DNA of 64,000 bases from Mixia osmundae IAM 14324. Taxonomy: Eukaryota; Basidiomycota; Mixiomycetes; Mixiales; Mixiaceae. Shown piece by piece: positions 10,123 to 23,132 of this stretch. The stretch spans positions 621,616-685,615 of the forward strand of contig NW_014575562.1 in assembly GCF_000708205.1 (NCBI RefSeq), given 5' to 3'. Below the pieces are notes generated by a model, which was not told where the DNA came from, made no database searches, and worked only from the letters and a program-made list of their open reading frames with translations. Positions within the stretch are counted from its first letter, which is position 1; the number at the start of each line of letters is the position of its first letter. Position numbers and translations under genes: made by a program.

Positions 10123-11963
10123 CTAGTCTTCTCTCTCTATGAGTTCTTCGTACGCCCGTATCTTCTCGCCCATTTCTTCTATGGTTTCGCGCTGCTGTTC
10201 CATAGCTTCGCGCTGCTGTTCTACGATGTTCTCGAGGTGCGCTATCTTTTGCGTCTCTGCCGGCACCTGCCGAGACGATGCAGTCTGAGCGTCAACGGGT
10301 GCGCTGCTAGCAGCTGTACGGCTGCTTTCCGCCAGCTGGTGCTGAAGTTCCCGAATTCGTTGCTCGGATTGCTGACATCGTTGCTCTATTTCGTGCATCT
10401 TCCGCTTGTGTTCAAGAATGGACATGGTGCCGCCTCGTGTGGTAGTGTCGCGAGTGTAAGAGGCTCGTAGTTGCTTGCCTTTTGTGAAGTATGCTTCCAG
10501 GAAGTCAAGGACAAGCTGAAGAAGCTCTTCGTTATCCGCCAGGCCGGCAGAGGCTTCCACCCAAGCCACTCTCGGGTCAGCGATGTTGTCATCGTCGCGG
10601 GACGCGGTTCTTGTGTCCGTACGCAGACCAACAGTAAGATAGATCTGCCCTGGACAGTCGACACAATTACGAATTGTCTGCACAAGAACAGTCAGCGAAT
10701 CGCGGCTGCTGATGGCAAGGAAACCGAGCACATGTCGCCTGGCCGTATATTGGTGTCCATTGAAGACCCTTGCATACTCGGACGGAGGCTTGCGCAACTG
10801 GTCATACGTCTGGTAAGGAATTGAGCTGCCCTGCTTTGGTTCGGTATGTTTGACGAGCGTCTCTTCCCAAGATGCTGTGCAAAGATGCAAAGAGGTCAGT
10901 ACAGTGAAAACGCGCTCTCTGTCCCACTGACCAATGTGGACAGGCATCACATGCTTCCGCCCTTCCTCGTCGATATACTCGAGTGTGCCAGCACCGTTAC
11001 GGCCGGCGTTGAGTTGTCCCGGGTTGACTAACTTGAAACTATCGATGATCTGCTTCTTGTATTGTCGATGGCCCCCGACACTGGAAAGAACTGTGCGCTT
11101 CGCCTGGCTGCGAGCATTCAGATCCTGAACCAATGAGTCTCGCCAATTCGTGGCTGGAGCAGGACTAGCTTCAGTCAACGATGGGGCGTTTCGCCCAGAC
11201 GCTGCTCGCGGACGTCTCGCCGCAGTTGTCACTGCAATATCGCCGGCATGCGACGGTGTAGGGTTCGCCGTAGTAAGGGCAGGATCAATGTGCATTTCAA
11301 TATCGCCAGGACCAGCCCGACGCAATGGGCCATCGAGACCAGAATTTGACCGATCATGCGAGTTAGTTCGTTGGTCTGGCTCGTGCGGAGGATCTGGACA
11401 CGACGCTGGCTCGTTGGCGGCTAGTCGAAAGGCCTGTCAGGCACGGAATGAGCAGATGAGCGGCATTCCAGCAGTATAAGACCTACCAACATCTCTGCTG
11501 GAGTCGAAGGGCTGCTGTCGAAGGCTTCACCCCGACTGGCAAAGTGCCTGACCTGTTGAAGCCAGGCCCAGATTCCTGCAAAGCGTGGATGCGTCGCGGT
11601 GCCACCAGTCATAGAGATCTGGCACGGAGAGTCGGCAAGGCTGCCGTTGATGGCTCGTTTGAGATCTGCGTCGCTTATCGCTGGCCGACCGGCTGCATGA
11701 GCCCGCTCCATTGCGGCGCACAGCTCTTCTAATTGGCGGCAGCTTGCCTGCGACAATGTCGCTGGACCTGCAGACCCAGTCGGCAGACGCGCATCGCCGA
11801 AAGCTTCGCTAGCTTGCGGTGTAGTCCGTGCAGGACCCTTTGTCGTCTTGGCTTTGGCACGTGCAGCGACTGGGCCTTTGTGCCTGGGTCTGGCAGACCC
11901 TTCCATGGAGTCGAGCAGGTCGCGGCTCGGCCGCTTCGCTCGAACACTGGTCCTTGATGCCAT
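10123..11963 (-). CDS. unknown protein with C-terminal coiled coil, possibly the second gene of the KDZ element
   Basis: One gene read from an ATG at 11963, with an intron at 11434-11486 (GTAGGT...GACAG) and a probable second intron of 57 nt at 10875-10931 whose removal keeps the frame. About 575-595 residues. The N-terminus is basic and Ala/Pro-rich; the middle has conserved-looking stretches (NWRDSLVQDLN, QYKKQIIDSFKLV, GQIYLTVGLRTD, LLQLVLDFLEAYF). The last 110 residues are a long coiled coil with tandem QQREAMEQQRETIEEM. I recognise no domain. It is convergent with the intact KDZ transposase, 160 bp stop to stop, in otherwise gene-poor surroundings, suggesting it may travel with that element. 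It may equally be a host gene. Confidence 0.6.
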
Positions 11964-12221
11964 CGCGCTTGAAAGGGCTATAGAGAGGGATCCAGTGCAC
12001 AGGAAAGATTCTAGGACTACGTGCGTCGGACTGCTTTCGCGCTTAGCACACCTAGGTCACTAGGGCTTCAGAGCGCGCTGATGGGCCAAGCTCTGGGCGC
12101 GCGCAATCTTCATACTTTTGAAATCATACTGAAAAGTTTAGAGAAATCTGCCCGTTCACGGTCTCGTAAAAGGCGCGCTCACGTCGTGCAAAGCGTTGAG
12201 CTTCGGTTCAGCGTGCATCGC

Positions 12222-13852
12222 ATGGCGCCAAGCCGAGCTCATGCCCCTTCTCAGCGCATGGCAGACTGGCTCAGATGGCTACTCCTCGCTCCAAACGGTG
12301 ACACGCGAGCTCACACTGCCCTCACGACCTTGCTTCTTCTGGGCGAGCTCATCCTCTCCATTTTCATCGTTCGCTATGTCAAATGTCAGCATGTGGTGCC
12401 CCCTCGCTGCCCGTTCGGCACCCTGATGTGTGCTCCATGTCCAGATACCGAGATCGATTGGTCGACGTACATGCAACAAGTGGCGTTGTACCAGAGCGGA
12501 GAGAAAGACTACGCCCTGCTCAAGGGCGACACCGGTCCACTCGTGTTTGTTCACGCGCGAGTTGATCCACTGCACATCTGAGCGCAGACAGTCGTCAGAT
12601 ATCCAGCAGGCTTCCTACACGTGTATGGCATCTTGCGTCACTTGACAGACGGGGGAAGCAACATCCTGCACGCGCAATACATCTTTATCGCGTTCTACAT
12701 GCTCAGTCAGCTCATTGTCATGCAAATCTATACTCGCTCGAAAGCTGTCAGTCGACTGCATCTCGATGTGCATCCATTTGAAGCCTGAGCAGGGTCCGCC
12801 GTGGATTCTGATCCTCCTCACGCTTTCGAAACGGCTGCATTCCATCTTTGTCTTGCGGCTGTTCAATGATGGTCTGGCAATGGTCCTTCTGTACGCAAGC
12901 ATATTGGCAATGATATATGACAGATGGCATCTCTCTGCAATCGCTTTCACGTACGCTCGTCGCTCTCCTTGCTCGAGCGAGCTGATCAGCTGGGCAGCTG
13001 GGGCCTATCGATCAAGATGAACATCTTGCTCTTCATGCCGGCTTGGGGCCTCCTGGCATGGCTTTCACGGGGCCCTCTGCCGGCGATCGGCTATGTGGTG
13101 GTCATGCTGCTCCATCAGGTGCGTGGTCCACATTGCATGACGATCGAGCGTTCACGCCAGCACAGGCTGCCATCGGGCTGCCTTTCTTACTCGCTGCGCC
13201 TAGACCCTACTTGGCGAGAGCGTTCGACATCTCGCGCGTCTTCCTCTACGAGTGGACCGTCAACTGGCGCTTTACCTCGGAGGAGCAATTCCTCTCGCGT
13301 TCCTTCTCGACCCTGCTCTTGGTTGTACACGCTGCGATGCTGCTGGCCTTTGCATTCAAATGGACGAGACCCTACGGCGGACTACAGCGCGTCATCTCAC
13401 AAGGTCTCCAAAAGCCGACGAACGCCGCTAGTGTGCCTGCACCCCCGCCAAATGCTAGATGTCAGCCAGCGCTTGGCTTGCTCGTACTTCCTGACAGTCC
13501 TTGCAGACAAAGTCAAGGTGATGATGACCTGCAACCTCATCGGCATAACATGTGCTCGAAGCCTGCATTACCAATTCTACAGCTGGTATGCTCAGCATCT
13601 GCCACTCTTGCTTTGGCACATCGATGCGCCGGCACCAGCTCGGTAGGTCAGAGCTTCCGTGTCACACCTGTCTGACGCTTGGACAGCATACTGGTACTGC
13701 TCGCCATAGAGTACGCGTGGAACGTCTTTCCGTCAACAGCTGTATCGTCGGCGATACTGCTCGCCAGCCATCTCGCGCTGCTCGCCGGCTTGTACTTTCG
13801 CGATCTAGATGATCGGCCGCCGCCCAGACGAGCGAGTCTGAAGACGAGCTAG
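12222..13852 (+). CDS. ALG3: ALG3, dolichyl-P-Man:Man5GlcNAc2-PP-dolichol alpha-1,3-mannosyltransferase
   Basis: Eight exons (introns 12385-12444, 12545-12598, 12747-12792, 12951-12997, 13119-13165, 13461-13497, 13643-13686) sum to 1,296 nt, 431 residues. Family blocks: [58 protein letters not shown] and LHYQFYSWY, plus many hydrophobic membrane segments. ALG3 is an ER membrane enzyme adding the first lumenal mannose (alpha-1,3) to Man5GlcNAc2-PP-dolichol in N-glycan precursor synthesis. The acidic ExD motif typical of the first lumenal loop is present (TEID). One intron is only 37 bp. The alternative start MADWL lies at 12258. It converges on the 2OG oxygenase with 33 bp between stops. Confidence 0.95.
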
Positions 13853-13885
13853 CATTGCATGCTTGGACGCCAGAAACCGTGTCGC

Positions 13886-14575
13886 TCATCTCGAGAACAT
13901 GACATCGCTTCTGAGGACCCACTTGACCCCTTTGAGAACAGGCCTCCCTTCGTGAAGCAGACATTCGGCGCCATGTCGATGCAGTAGCGCAGCACCCCGA
14001 TCGAGCGACACGACGATATCCCTGCCAGCTCGTTGTAAGCCGCCAAAGCTCTCGCCGTCGTAGAAAGCGGTCTCCCCGCCCTGGACGCCATCTTGCTCGC
14101 CGGTCAGATAGATCAACAGTGTCCATTCCGACCGACGACCGGCACTGTCCCTCACGCTTTCGTCATAGTGAGGATTGAAGCACTGTCCTGGCTCGTAGCG
14201 ATACACCCGTATGTTCGGGTTGAGACCACTCGCTCTGGCCGCCTTATCGCTCAGGCTTGGATAATCCTCGAGTGCCCTGGCTAAGCCAGTCTCGCGCCAT
14301 AGTCGTCCGGCAAATGCGGGATCATTGATACCGTAGCGATCGTTCGTGCGATGAGCTTCGCCACGTCTGGCTGCTGGACTGTGCTCGAGCTTGAGGGTCG
14401 AGACGAATTGGACAAAGGATGAGCACAACGCTTTGGAGAAAAAGCCAGGCAGGACGATGATCTGATCCTCGAGCAACGTGTCGAGCTGCAGCTCTCGCTC
14501 AAAAGGAAGCTTCACATCTGGCCAGAGCGGCAAGACCTGCTTGATCTCAGGCGCTGCCTTTGCCCTCTTCACCAT
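13886..14575 (-). CDS. 2OG-Fe(II) oxygenase (prolyl-4-hydroxylase-like fold)
   Basis: Single exon, about 229 residues. The C-terminal half carries the double-stranded beta helix signature: YRYEPGQCFNPHYDES with the metal-binding HxD (HYD), SEWTLLIYLTG, GGETAFYDG, then a distal metal His in ALLHRHG or CLLHEG and the basic 2-oxoglutarate-binding position in GVKWVLRSDVMF. Family knowledge: such enzymes hydroxylate proteins or small molecules using Fe(II), O2 and 2-oxoglutarate; the substrate here cannot be told. The only ATG in frame before the conserved part is at 14575, 41 nt downstream of the RPT4 stop codon on the same strand, so promoter or 5' UTR must overlap RPT4. Confidence 0.8.
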   Translation of the reverse strand: MVKRAKAAPEIKQVLPLWPDVKLPFERELQLDTLLEDQIIVLPGFFSKALCSSFVQFVSTLKLEHSPAARRGEAHRTNDRYGINDPAFAGRLWRETGLARALEDYPSLSDKAARASGLNPNIRVYRYEPGQCFNPHYDESVRDSAGRRSEWTLLIYLTGEQDGVQGGETAFYDGESFGGLQRAGRDIVVSLDRGAALLHRHGAECLLHEGRPVLKGVKWVLRSDVMFSR

Positions 14576-14616
14576 CCGCGCACGCAAGCAGCGGGACGCG
14601 ACAAAATGCAAAGGAG

Positions 14617-16442
<1,826 letters not shown>

Positions 16443-16625
16443 GGACCACCTTCAACGCTCAGACTGGCGAGACGTACGCAGGTGACGCGCTGCCGACAAT
16501 CTCCCACGGGTGTGACCGATGACGCGGTGGTTTGTGACCTTTACTTCACGGCTACCTTTGAAGCCGGCGAGCCATCTGCGTGACATCAGCCTGTACATCC
16601 ACCTCCTTGACAACAAGACGCAAAC

Positions 16626-17436
16626 ATGTCGCTCGCCGTAGAAGGTTTCAACAGCTCCAAGCTCTTTGACGAGATCGCCGATGGCATCTCAAAGATGTCA
16701 GTCCAGCCCTTGCCCTTTGTCTGGGGTAAAGCTAGCCCGAGCCATCGTCTGACCTGTGCGTTTTGCCCGACAGGTCCGACGATGAGAAGAAGGCCAACAT
16801 GAAGAAGGTACCGCTAGACGGCTGGACGCTACCACACGTGCACGAATACTGACCCATGCTGCTCTTCAGGTCAACGGCATCTTCCAGATGAACGTCAAGA
16901 ACAGCGGCGGCAAGGTCAGTCCCTCGCTCTTCACCAGACATGGCCGAGCCGCTGACATTCTGCGAGTAGGAGGAGAGCTGGACCATCGACCTCAAGAAGG
17001 AGGGCAAGGTCTACAAGGGAGCGGCAAAGCCAAAGGCCGATGTCACCATCAACCTCGCCGATCAGACTTTCCAGGACCTTGCGGACGGCAAGCTCAATGG
17101 ACAAAAGGTGAGCGTGTTTCCTTTCTGAATTCGTCCTCCTGCCGGCCGCTCTGCTGCGCGGACCATCCTGCCCGACTCCGAGTCAGAATGTCCCCGTTTG
17201 AGCATGTGCTGACGATCATTGTCTGTTCGACAGGCATTCATGTCGGGCAAGCTCAAAGTCAAGGGCAACGTAAGTTCTTGTTGCGATGACGTTTGTATGT
17301 GTGCTGATCTCAATCCTGCAGATCATGGCATGTTCCTCGCCATCGCGCGCTGGATCTTTACTGACGTGTCAGACGGTGACAGCTCGCTACCAAGCTCGAC
17401 AGCGTGCTCAAGTCTGCACAAGGCTCAAAGGCATAA
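16626..17436 (+). CDS. SCP2-like sterol/fatty-acid carrier protein
   Basis: Seven exons encode about 130 residues: an N-terminal helix (FNSSKLFDEIADGI), then NGIFQMNVKN, the strand SWTIDLKKEGKVYKGAAKPK, ADVTINLADQTFQDLADGKL and the C-terminal helix region AFMSGKLKVKGNIMLATKLD. This is the single-domain SCP2 fold, which carries sterols, fatty acids or acyl-CoAs in peroxisomes and cytosol. The last residues are QGSKA, without a canonical SKL peroxisome signal. One exon is only 6 nt (17332-17337, ATCATG, giving Ile-Met), between a GT-AG intron ending at 17331 and a GC-AG intron 17338-17382. The two residues restore the usual KGN-x-M-LATKL spacing. Confidence 0.9.
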
Positions 17437-17687
17437 GACGCGATCGAGTAATAGAACATCGTTTCATCTGTTTCTCGAGCTATCACAGGCACCCATTGCA
17501 TCTTTCGCACCTTGTCAGCCGGCTTCTCAGCCACGCGTCCCTCTGAAATTCTCTCAACTTCTTGCCCTGAACAGGCGCGATCTGCTACTCGTTCGACAGT
17601 GTGTCACCGAAGCTCTTGCGTCACTCAACTGGTTGCCTTCTCTTCCTTCTTTCGCATCACCTTGTTTGCCCATTCAAATCCATCAAA

Positions 17688-18542
17688 ATGGTTCAGATCA
17701 CCGGCATGTTTGCGCTGGCCGCACTCACGATCGTTTCTGCTGAGCTCACAAAGACACCAACGACCCATCGCAACGTGGCCCGCGACAATCCTTTCGATTG
17801 GCTCACCGGCGGCGGAATCAAGAAGGAGATCGATCACTTCTTCGGCAGCGGTGACGGCGACAAGGGTGGTCAGACAAGCGCCTGTGCACCTCGCATGGTT
17901 GTCATCGTTCGCGGTACGACAGAAGCCTACGGGACGTGCAAAGCTTGCGATCCAGCTGTTGCCATCGCTCAGCAAAAGTACCCCGACATCAAGCGCGTCG
18001 ACGTCGAGTATGCTGCCGGACTCATGCAGGACAGCAGCGAGGGCACGGCCAACATCATCAGCATCGTCAAAGGATGTCCAAACAGCAACATCGTTCTTGT
18101 GTGTCTCTCACTTCCGTTTTCTATCGCTCGTGCTCATGCAAAGCGTAGGTGGGCTATAGCCAAGGCGCTGCAGCCACCACTCGAGCTATGTCATCCCTCA
18201 CGCCTTCTGCCAAACTTGGAGCACTCCTCTTTGGTTCGCCCTGCGAAGGTCGGGGGGATAAGGGGGCCGAGGATGGCAACGGCGGTCGCACGCTCGCAAC
18301 GGGTCCCGAGGATATGACAGGCTGCTCTGTCCCAAGCTCATGGAACAACGTCGACACGCTGCTCGAGTTGTGCGAGGGCGGCGATCCCGTCTGCGGCTCA
18401 GGTATGAATGTCATGGCCCACATCGAATATCAGAAGGGCGAGTCACTCGAGATCGCTGCACGCGATGACACTGACATCGTTGACAGGCTCGACGCCTCAG
18501 ATTGCCGCCAATTTCATCGAAAAGCGTCTCGCGACCGCGTAG
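17688..18542 (+). CDS. secreted cutinase
   Basis: Three exons (17688-18098, 18149-18437, 18487-18542) give 251 residues. Signal peptide MVQITGMFALAALTIVSA. The alpha/beta-hydrolase core has VVIVRGTTEAYGT, the nucleophile elbow GYSQGA (Ser about residue 141, coded just after intron 1), catalytic Asp in GDPVCGSG and His in MAHIEY, and cysteines paired as in cutinases. Cutinases hydrolyse plant cutin polyester outside the cell. The C-terminus is ...STPQIAANFIEKRLATA only if the intron 18438-18486 (donor G|GCGAGT, acceptor GACAG) is removed; without it the frame loses the conserved end. A plant-associated lifestyle is inferred. Confidence 0.93.
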
Positions 18543-18728
18543 CTTGCGCCCATGACGATCGCTACCGTCTCGGCGTTCTAATCGTCAGATGTCCGCATGT
18601 CCTGCATGCAAGTCCCTTTGTTTCCTTCATCTGTCGCGCAATCATGAAACGTCAGCGTCGCCCAGCGCCCACCCAAACATCTCGTCCCTGAATGCTATGC
18701 CCAACTACGATTGAAGATAACAGGCTCG

Positions 18729-19329
18729 ATGCTGCTGCTGCGAAGCTTGACCTGCATCCTGGGCTTTCTCGCATGTTACGTATACAGCCAGCAAGATGGC
18801 AATTCGCCAGTACCAATCGGTCAAGATTACCCTCCGAGCAAGTCCTGGATATGGCAATGTGCCTTCAATTGGATCCAACCGAAGCACCAATGGAGTCTGA
18901 CGTGGGACATGGAAGTCATCGATGGCACGTATCTCTGCCCGTCTCGTGTCGACCCGCCCAGCATTTATTGCCAGGCCAATGTGCTCAGATTAGCTGATGA
19001 GAAAGGTCAAGACTCGATGCAATGGCTCCGTACGTGCATTGAATCGCTTCGCAATCTACGCATACTAACTATCCCGTTGAAGTCGGCGATGGAAGGCAGT
19101 ACGAGTTCGCATTCCGGATGTGGTGGAATGTCGAGCAGTGGCCCTACAACATCACGCTATTCCGACTTGACGACATCATTGCTCCTCACATTCGACACTC
19201 GTCCGTCAAATCCCTACAGTACTAGTGCGTGGCGTCCGTCGGGCCGAGCGGTCATTCGCTGAGACTCGCGACAGTACTATCGAATGCGATGGAAGACCGG
19301 TCCCCAAGAAGCCCTACTTCGATGAATGA
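18729..19329 (+). CDS. small secreted protein, tandem paralogue 1
   Basis: Three exons (18729-19029, 19083-19224, 19275-19329) sum to 498 nt, 165 residues. Signal peptide-like start MLLLRSLTCILGFLACYVYS. The mature part shares with the next gene a pattern of QC-F-W, QWSLTWDME, DGTYLCPSRV, PPS-x2-CQ, MQWL, FRMWW, QWPYN-x-TLFRLDD and IECDGR...KKP-F-D. Four cysteines are kept in both mature proteins and the intron positions and phases are identical. I do not recognise the family. The conserved tryptophan-rich blocks suggest a beta-rich extracellular domain. Neighbouring cutinase and a secreted paralogue make a host-interaction (effector) role possible but unproven. Confidence 0.8.
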
Positions 19330-19774
19330 GATCCACTGTGTACATATCAATGAGATGTCCTGCGAGTTCGACACCGTCCTCAACCGAGCATCGAGACGTG
19401 TCAACAGAGCGCGATATTTCCTCAGCGTCCGGTCTGCGAAGAATACAATGTATCGACATTGCTGCATTGTGCAATGCAGCTAGCCATATAACGCATTTCT
19501 ACATGCCGTTGACGATTCCTTCGATCGCATAAAGCCACCGTGCAAAAGCTTTGTACAACCGCCACGTGATCGCGTGATCCTAGATACCCAGCAGCACAAC
19601 CTACAGGGCATCGACCCTAGCAGGTGATTCGCGTCCCCTGGACATCGTTGCCAATCATCGCGCCTGCGAAACATGCCGCAAGAGGGTTGCGCGCATCCTG
19701 ACCGTCGTAAAGCTCCTTGTCGCCATTCCCTATGCTCAGGCACTGGCTCCCTCCTGTCTGAGCAGCAAGCACTG
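19330..19774. other. intergenic gap between secreted paralogues
   Basis: 445 bp without a supported gene. It must contain the 3' end of paralogue 1 and the promoter of paralogue 2. I see no additional exon resembling the family and no repeat. Confidence 0.5.
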
Positions 19775-20378
19775 ATGCTGCTTCCGCGTGTTTGCTGTTA
19801 CTTGTTAATCCTCGGCTGTATAGCAAGTGTAGGCAGTCAAGTCAGCAAACGGACGACGACGCCGCCAACGCGCCAAGGTGACTATAGTGGCATCAGACCT
19901 TGGCTCTGGCAATGCACGTTCAGTTGGAAGCATCCTAAGCTTCAGTGGACATTGACTTTTGATATGGAAGAACTGGATGGCAACTACCTCTGTCCAATGC
20001 GCGTCGTGCCGCCCAGCAAAGTTTGTCAGGCATACGTCCTCAAGGAAGCAGACTTACCGGGCCAAAGGACTATGCAATGGCTGCGTAGGAAAATTTCGGA
20101 TGTAAAGTAACCCTCTGACGGCCTGACACAGTCACCGATCGCTGGAATTGGTCGATTGGCTTCCGTATGTGGTGGACCGCCGATCAATGGCCGTACAACT
20201 TCACACTTTTCCGGCTCGATGACCTCAGCTTGCCCCGCCAAGCGCCTTCACTTATCACCAACCTCCACTACTAGTGCGTACGAGTCGGATTTGCCCCGAC
20301 ATGTAAGCTGAATGGCGCATCAGCGATATCGAATGCGACGGACGGCAGATCGAAAAGAAGCCCTTCTTCGATGCTTGA
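19775..20378 (+). CDS. small secreted protein, tandem paralogue 2
   Basis: Three exons (19775-20084, 20132-20273, 20324-20378) sum to 507 nt, 168 residues. N-terminal signal-like segment MLLPRVCCYLLILGCIASVG. It repeats the blocks of its upstream neighbour: WLWQCTFSW, QWTLTFDMEELDGNYLC, RVVPPSKVCQAYVL, FRMWWTADQWPYNFTLFRLD and IECDGRQIEKKPFFD. Introns fall at the same codons and phases as in paralogue 1, so the pair arose by tandem duplication after the introns were in place. Function unknown; no catalytic motif seen. It converges on the ThrE-like gene with only 11 bp between stop codons. Confidence 0.8.
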
Positions 20379-20389
20379 CAGCTGCGCGG

Positions 20390-23132
20390 CTACCACGAAC
20401 ACAAGCCGGTGAAACCTTTGCGAAATGGACGTGAAATCGATAGTCCTATGAAGACACCAACGCTGACGCCGACAGAGACCTGACAATGACGTCCCTTTTA
20501 AGCCCATCGCATGTACAGTATGCACACGGGCTGACCTGCAATATCTCTGCTGCAAAGAGGAAATCCGTGCTGAAATGTGATGTTGGAGCTGAAGACGAAG
20601 CGGACTGCGCTTGTTCAGTCGATGCGAATGTAAGCAATCCGCCCGAGCCTAAGCCCGACGGAATCAGATAGGAGATTGCAATAACCGTCTGAGCGTATGT
20701 CGCCGATCGATGGAAGACATTGCCGGCGATGTTAGCGAGAGCGATGACGACTGCCGCAGCGGCTGCGCTGCATACGTCTTTGCGCAGTGGGAACGCAAGC
20801 GTGAAAAGTCGGTTGACCGTCCAACCAAGGCCAGCAAGACCTATCCTGTGGCAATGCTGTCAGAGCAGCGACAATCAAAAGGAGGCAGCGGACACTACGG
20901 GAAAGTCGCGTCCTTGGACAGGTGCCTTTCGGATGATGGCACCCACGATTGAATAGGCTGGGACGAGTAGCCATGACCAGACTCGCTGCGCTTACTTGTG
21001 AGTTCGACGAATCTACAAAATCGCTTTGCTGACCGCGCTGACGCGGGAGTTCCACCAGTCGACACCATGCGAGCTGCGGCAGGTTGCTTCTGTTGCCTGA
21101 TGGACAGATTGGCCGCTAATGATGTGCCAGAACGAGGCCCCCGCACGCATGCCAAAGCCTGCACATAACATGAGCAACGGCATTGCGTAGTTGTACGCAG
21201 TGCACACCGATGTAGAGCGCGTCGAGTACGGTAGAAACCGTCCGCGAGGCACCAACTGTGTAATTGCCAGTATGAATCTCCATCGTTGCTTTGCAGATTG
21301 AGCTGCCCGAAACGTCAGAAAGATCAGGAGAGCTACAGGTTGGCATACTCGCCCGGCAGAAAGCCGATAATACTCGCAGAGACGACGGCGCTGTAGCAGA
21401 AAAAGCCGGTCGATGCAACGCCCGCCGCGACAAAGGATGCGATGAATGATGCGAGGATGTCAGAGACAGAGCTCAGACTTTTGACGTGCACTTTACGAAG
21501 CAGAGCAAACGATCCGCCAAGAGTGCCTGCGATGATCGCGTCGATAACGCTGCCCGAGAAAGCATTCATGCAGATGATCAGTGATTGCAGCACGCCCAGC
21601 AGCACTGGCAGATATGCGAATTCATAGGGCGCGGGTCGTACGAGCAGAATCTTGAGCTGCTCTGTCGCATCTTCATAGTGCAATCGGCCCAAGCATAGCT
21701 CACTGTCAATTGACTGAGCAAAGACTTGTGCAGTCGTGATTTGGCTTTTACCGATGTATGCCTGACAGGGTGAAGAGCTTGCCGATCATCGGTCTGCATG
21801 CGAGTAAGAGCTTGAAGACGGTCAGGGATAGACAGCTTACGTGCTTGACTGATTAAGCGTCTTGACGAGATTGTGCTGGTCTGTGCCATCGCTCGGAAAG
21901 ATGATAGTAAGTTCGTCAATTGTGGCCAGAATGGTGCTGGGCGATCTCATGAGCACAAGCAGCAGCGTATGCGATTACGCGTACCAGGGAAGCTTCATGA
22001 CCAAAGCAGCTCGCAAGAGCTGGCCGCGTAGACGGTATGTCGGCGCGCCTACGGCTTGTGCCGCGCGAGCCAGCAGCAGGAGACATTCTTGACGACAGCG
22101 GAGCTCGATACTCGTGACGACACGAACAGTCTCATCTTCTGTAGCGTCGAGCTCTCTGAGTATGTTCTCCAGCTTCTCGTATCGCAGCTCGCGATGTCCA
22201 GCCTCTTCGCGCGAGAAAGGTCCCTTGTGGATGGTGTCGAGCGGATCGAACGAATGCAAAGCTAGTCCGTCGGCATCTTGATGCTTTTCTTCCTGCTCCT
22301 CTTCTTGCTCCTCTTGCGACTTTGCCTGTTCCTCTGCCTCTATGGTCTGATATGCGCCGCGCGTGAGCCAGGCCAATAGCTTCTGCGCGAGAGTGGTCTT
22401 CTGGGCTGGCTTAGGCACTTCCGGCGGAGGAGGAGGAGATCGATCCTTTTCGCCTGGATGCCCCTCCATCCACTCGGTCATGCGCTTGGCGAAGACACAG
22501 AAGAGCAGGTTGTTGATGAATGTCTCGCGTGTATGCAGGATCGTAGCCATGCCGGACTGATGAGCGTTAGACGACGTAGCAGGCCTTTTGCACGGCAACT
22601 TACTTCTACGTCGCCAGTGATCTGAGCCAGTGAAGTCAGGCCAGGACCAGCACATCGATAGGAACTCACGATATCATGCAACGCCACGTCTTTGCCAGTA
22701 AGCGTATTCACCTCGCTTTCGGGCACGCCATCGCTTCCTTCTGGGTCGTCTCTGACCTCGTCAGTCGTGCTGCGAGCAGATCTGAGGATGGCCGCATGTT
22801 GCCAGCCACTCCAGTAGCTCGCCCGATCTTCGAGCGAGGGTCTGCTCTGACATGAGATGGCACGCTGCGGACTCGCATTCAAGTCACCTTTCGGGGAATA
22901 AGCCATTGCTGCGACTCAGGTCTGGCGATGGAGCCGTGGAGGGAGCAAACTCTAGCACGAGCTCGGAGACATCATCAGTAGTTGGCGTCTGGGGAGTGAG
23001 TCGGGCCTGCTCGACAAAGTAGCTCGGAGTGTCATTGAGATAGGTTGGAGAGAAGTCAAGAGGTCGCTCCTGTTGCTGATACCTGGTCGGAGTGATAGTG
23101 CGCGAACGAGGCGATCTTTGCTCGTCTGTCAT
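20390..23132 (-). CDS. ThrE/Prm10-family membrane exporter (threonine/serine exporter-like)
   Basis: Multi-exon gene. N-terminal ~200 residues are disordered (MTDEQRSPRSRTITPTRY...). A Glu/Gln-rich acidic stretch follows, then the ThrE domain: QECLLLLARAAQAVGAPTYR, LATIDELTIIFPSDGT, then multiple membrane helices (FAYLPVLLGVLQSLIIC, SDILASFIASFVAAGVAS, VVSASIIGFLPG). The C-terminal helical domain ends with AISYLIPSGLGSGG and VSVGVSVGVFIGLSISR. The order soluble ThrE lobe plus about ten helices matches yeast Prm10 and DUF1212 proteins. Bacterial relatives export threonine and serine; the fungal substrate is not established. The last intron (GTCAGC...TGTCAG) lies before the final helix. Confidence 0.75.

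Noticed and set aside
14576-14611. Upstream extension of the 2OG oxygenase
   Set aside because: The in-frame codon is TTG, not ATG, and the added residues are not conserved.
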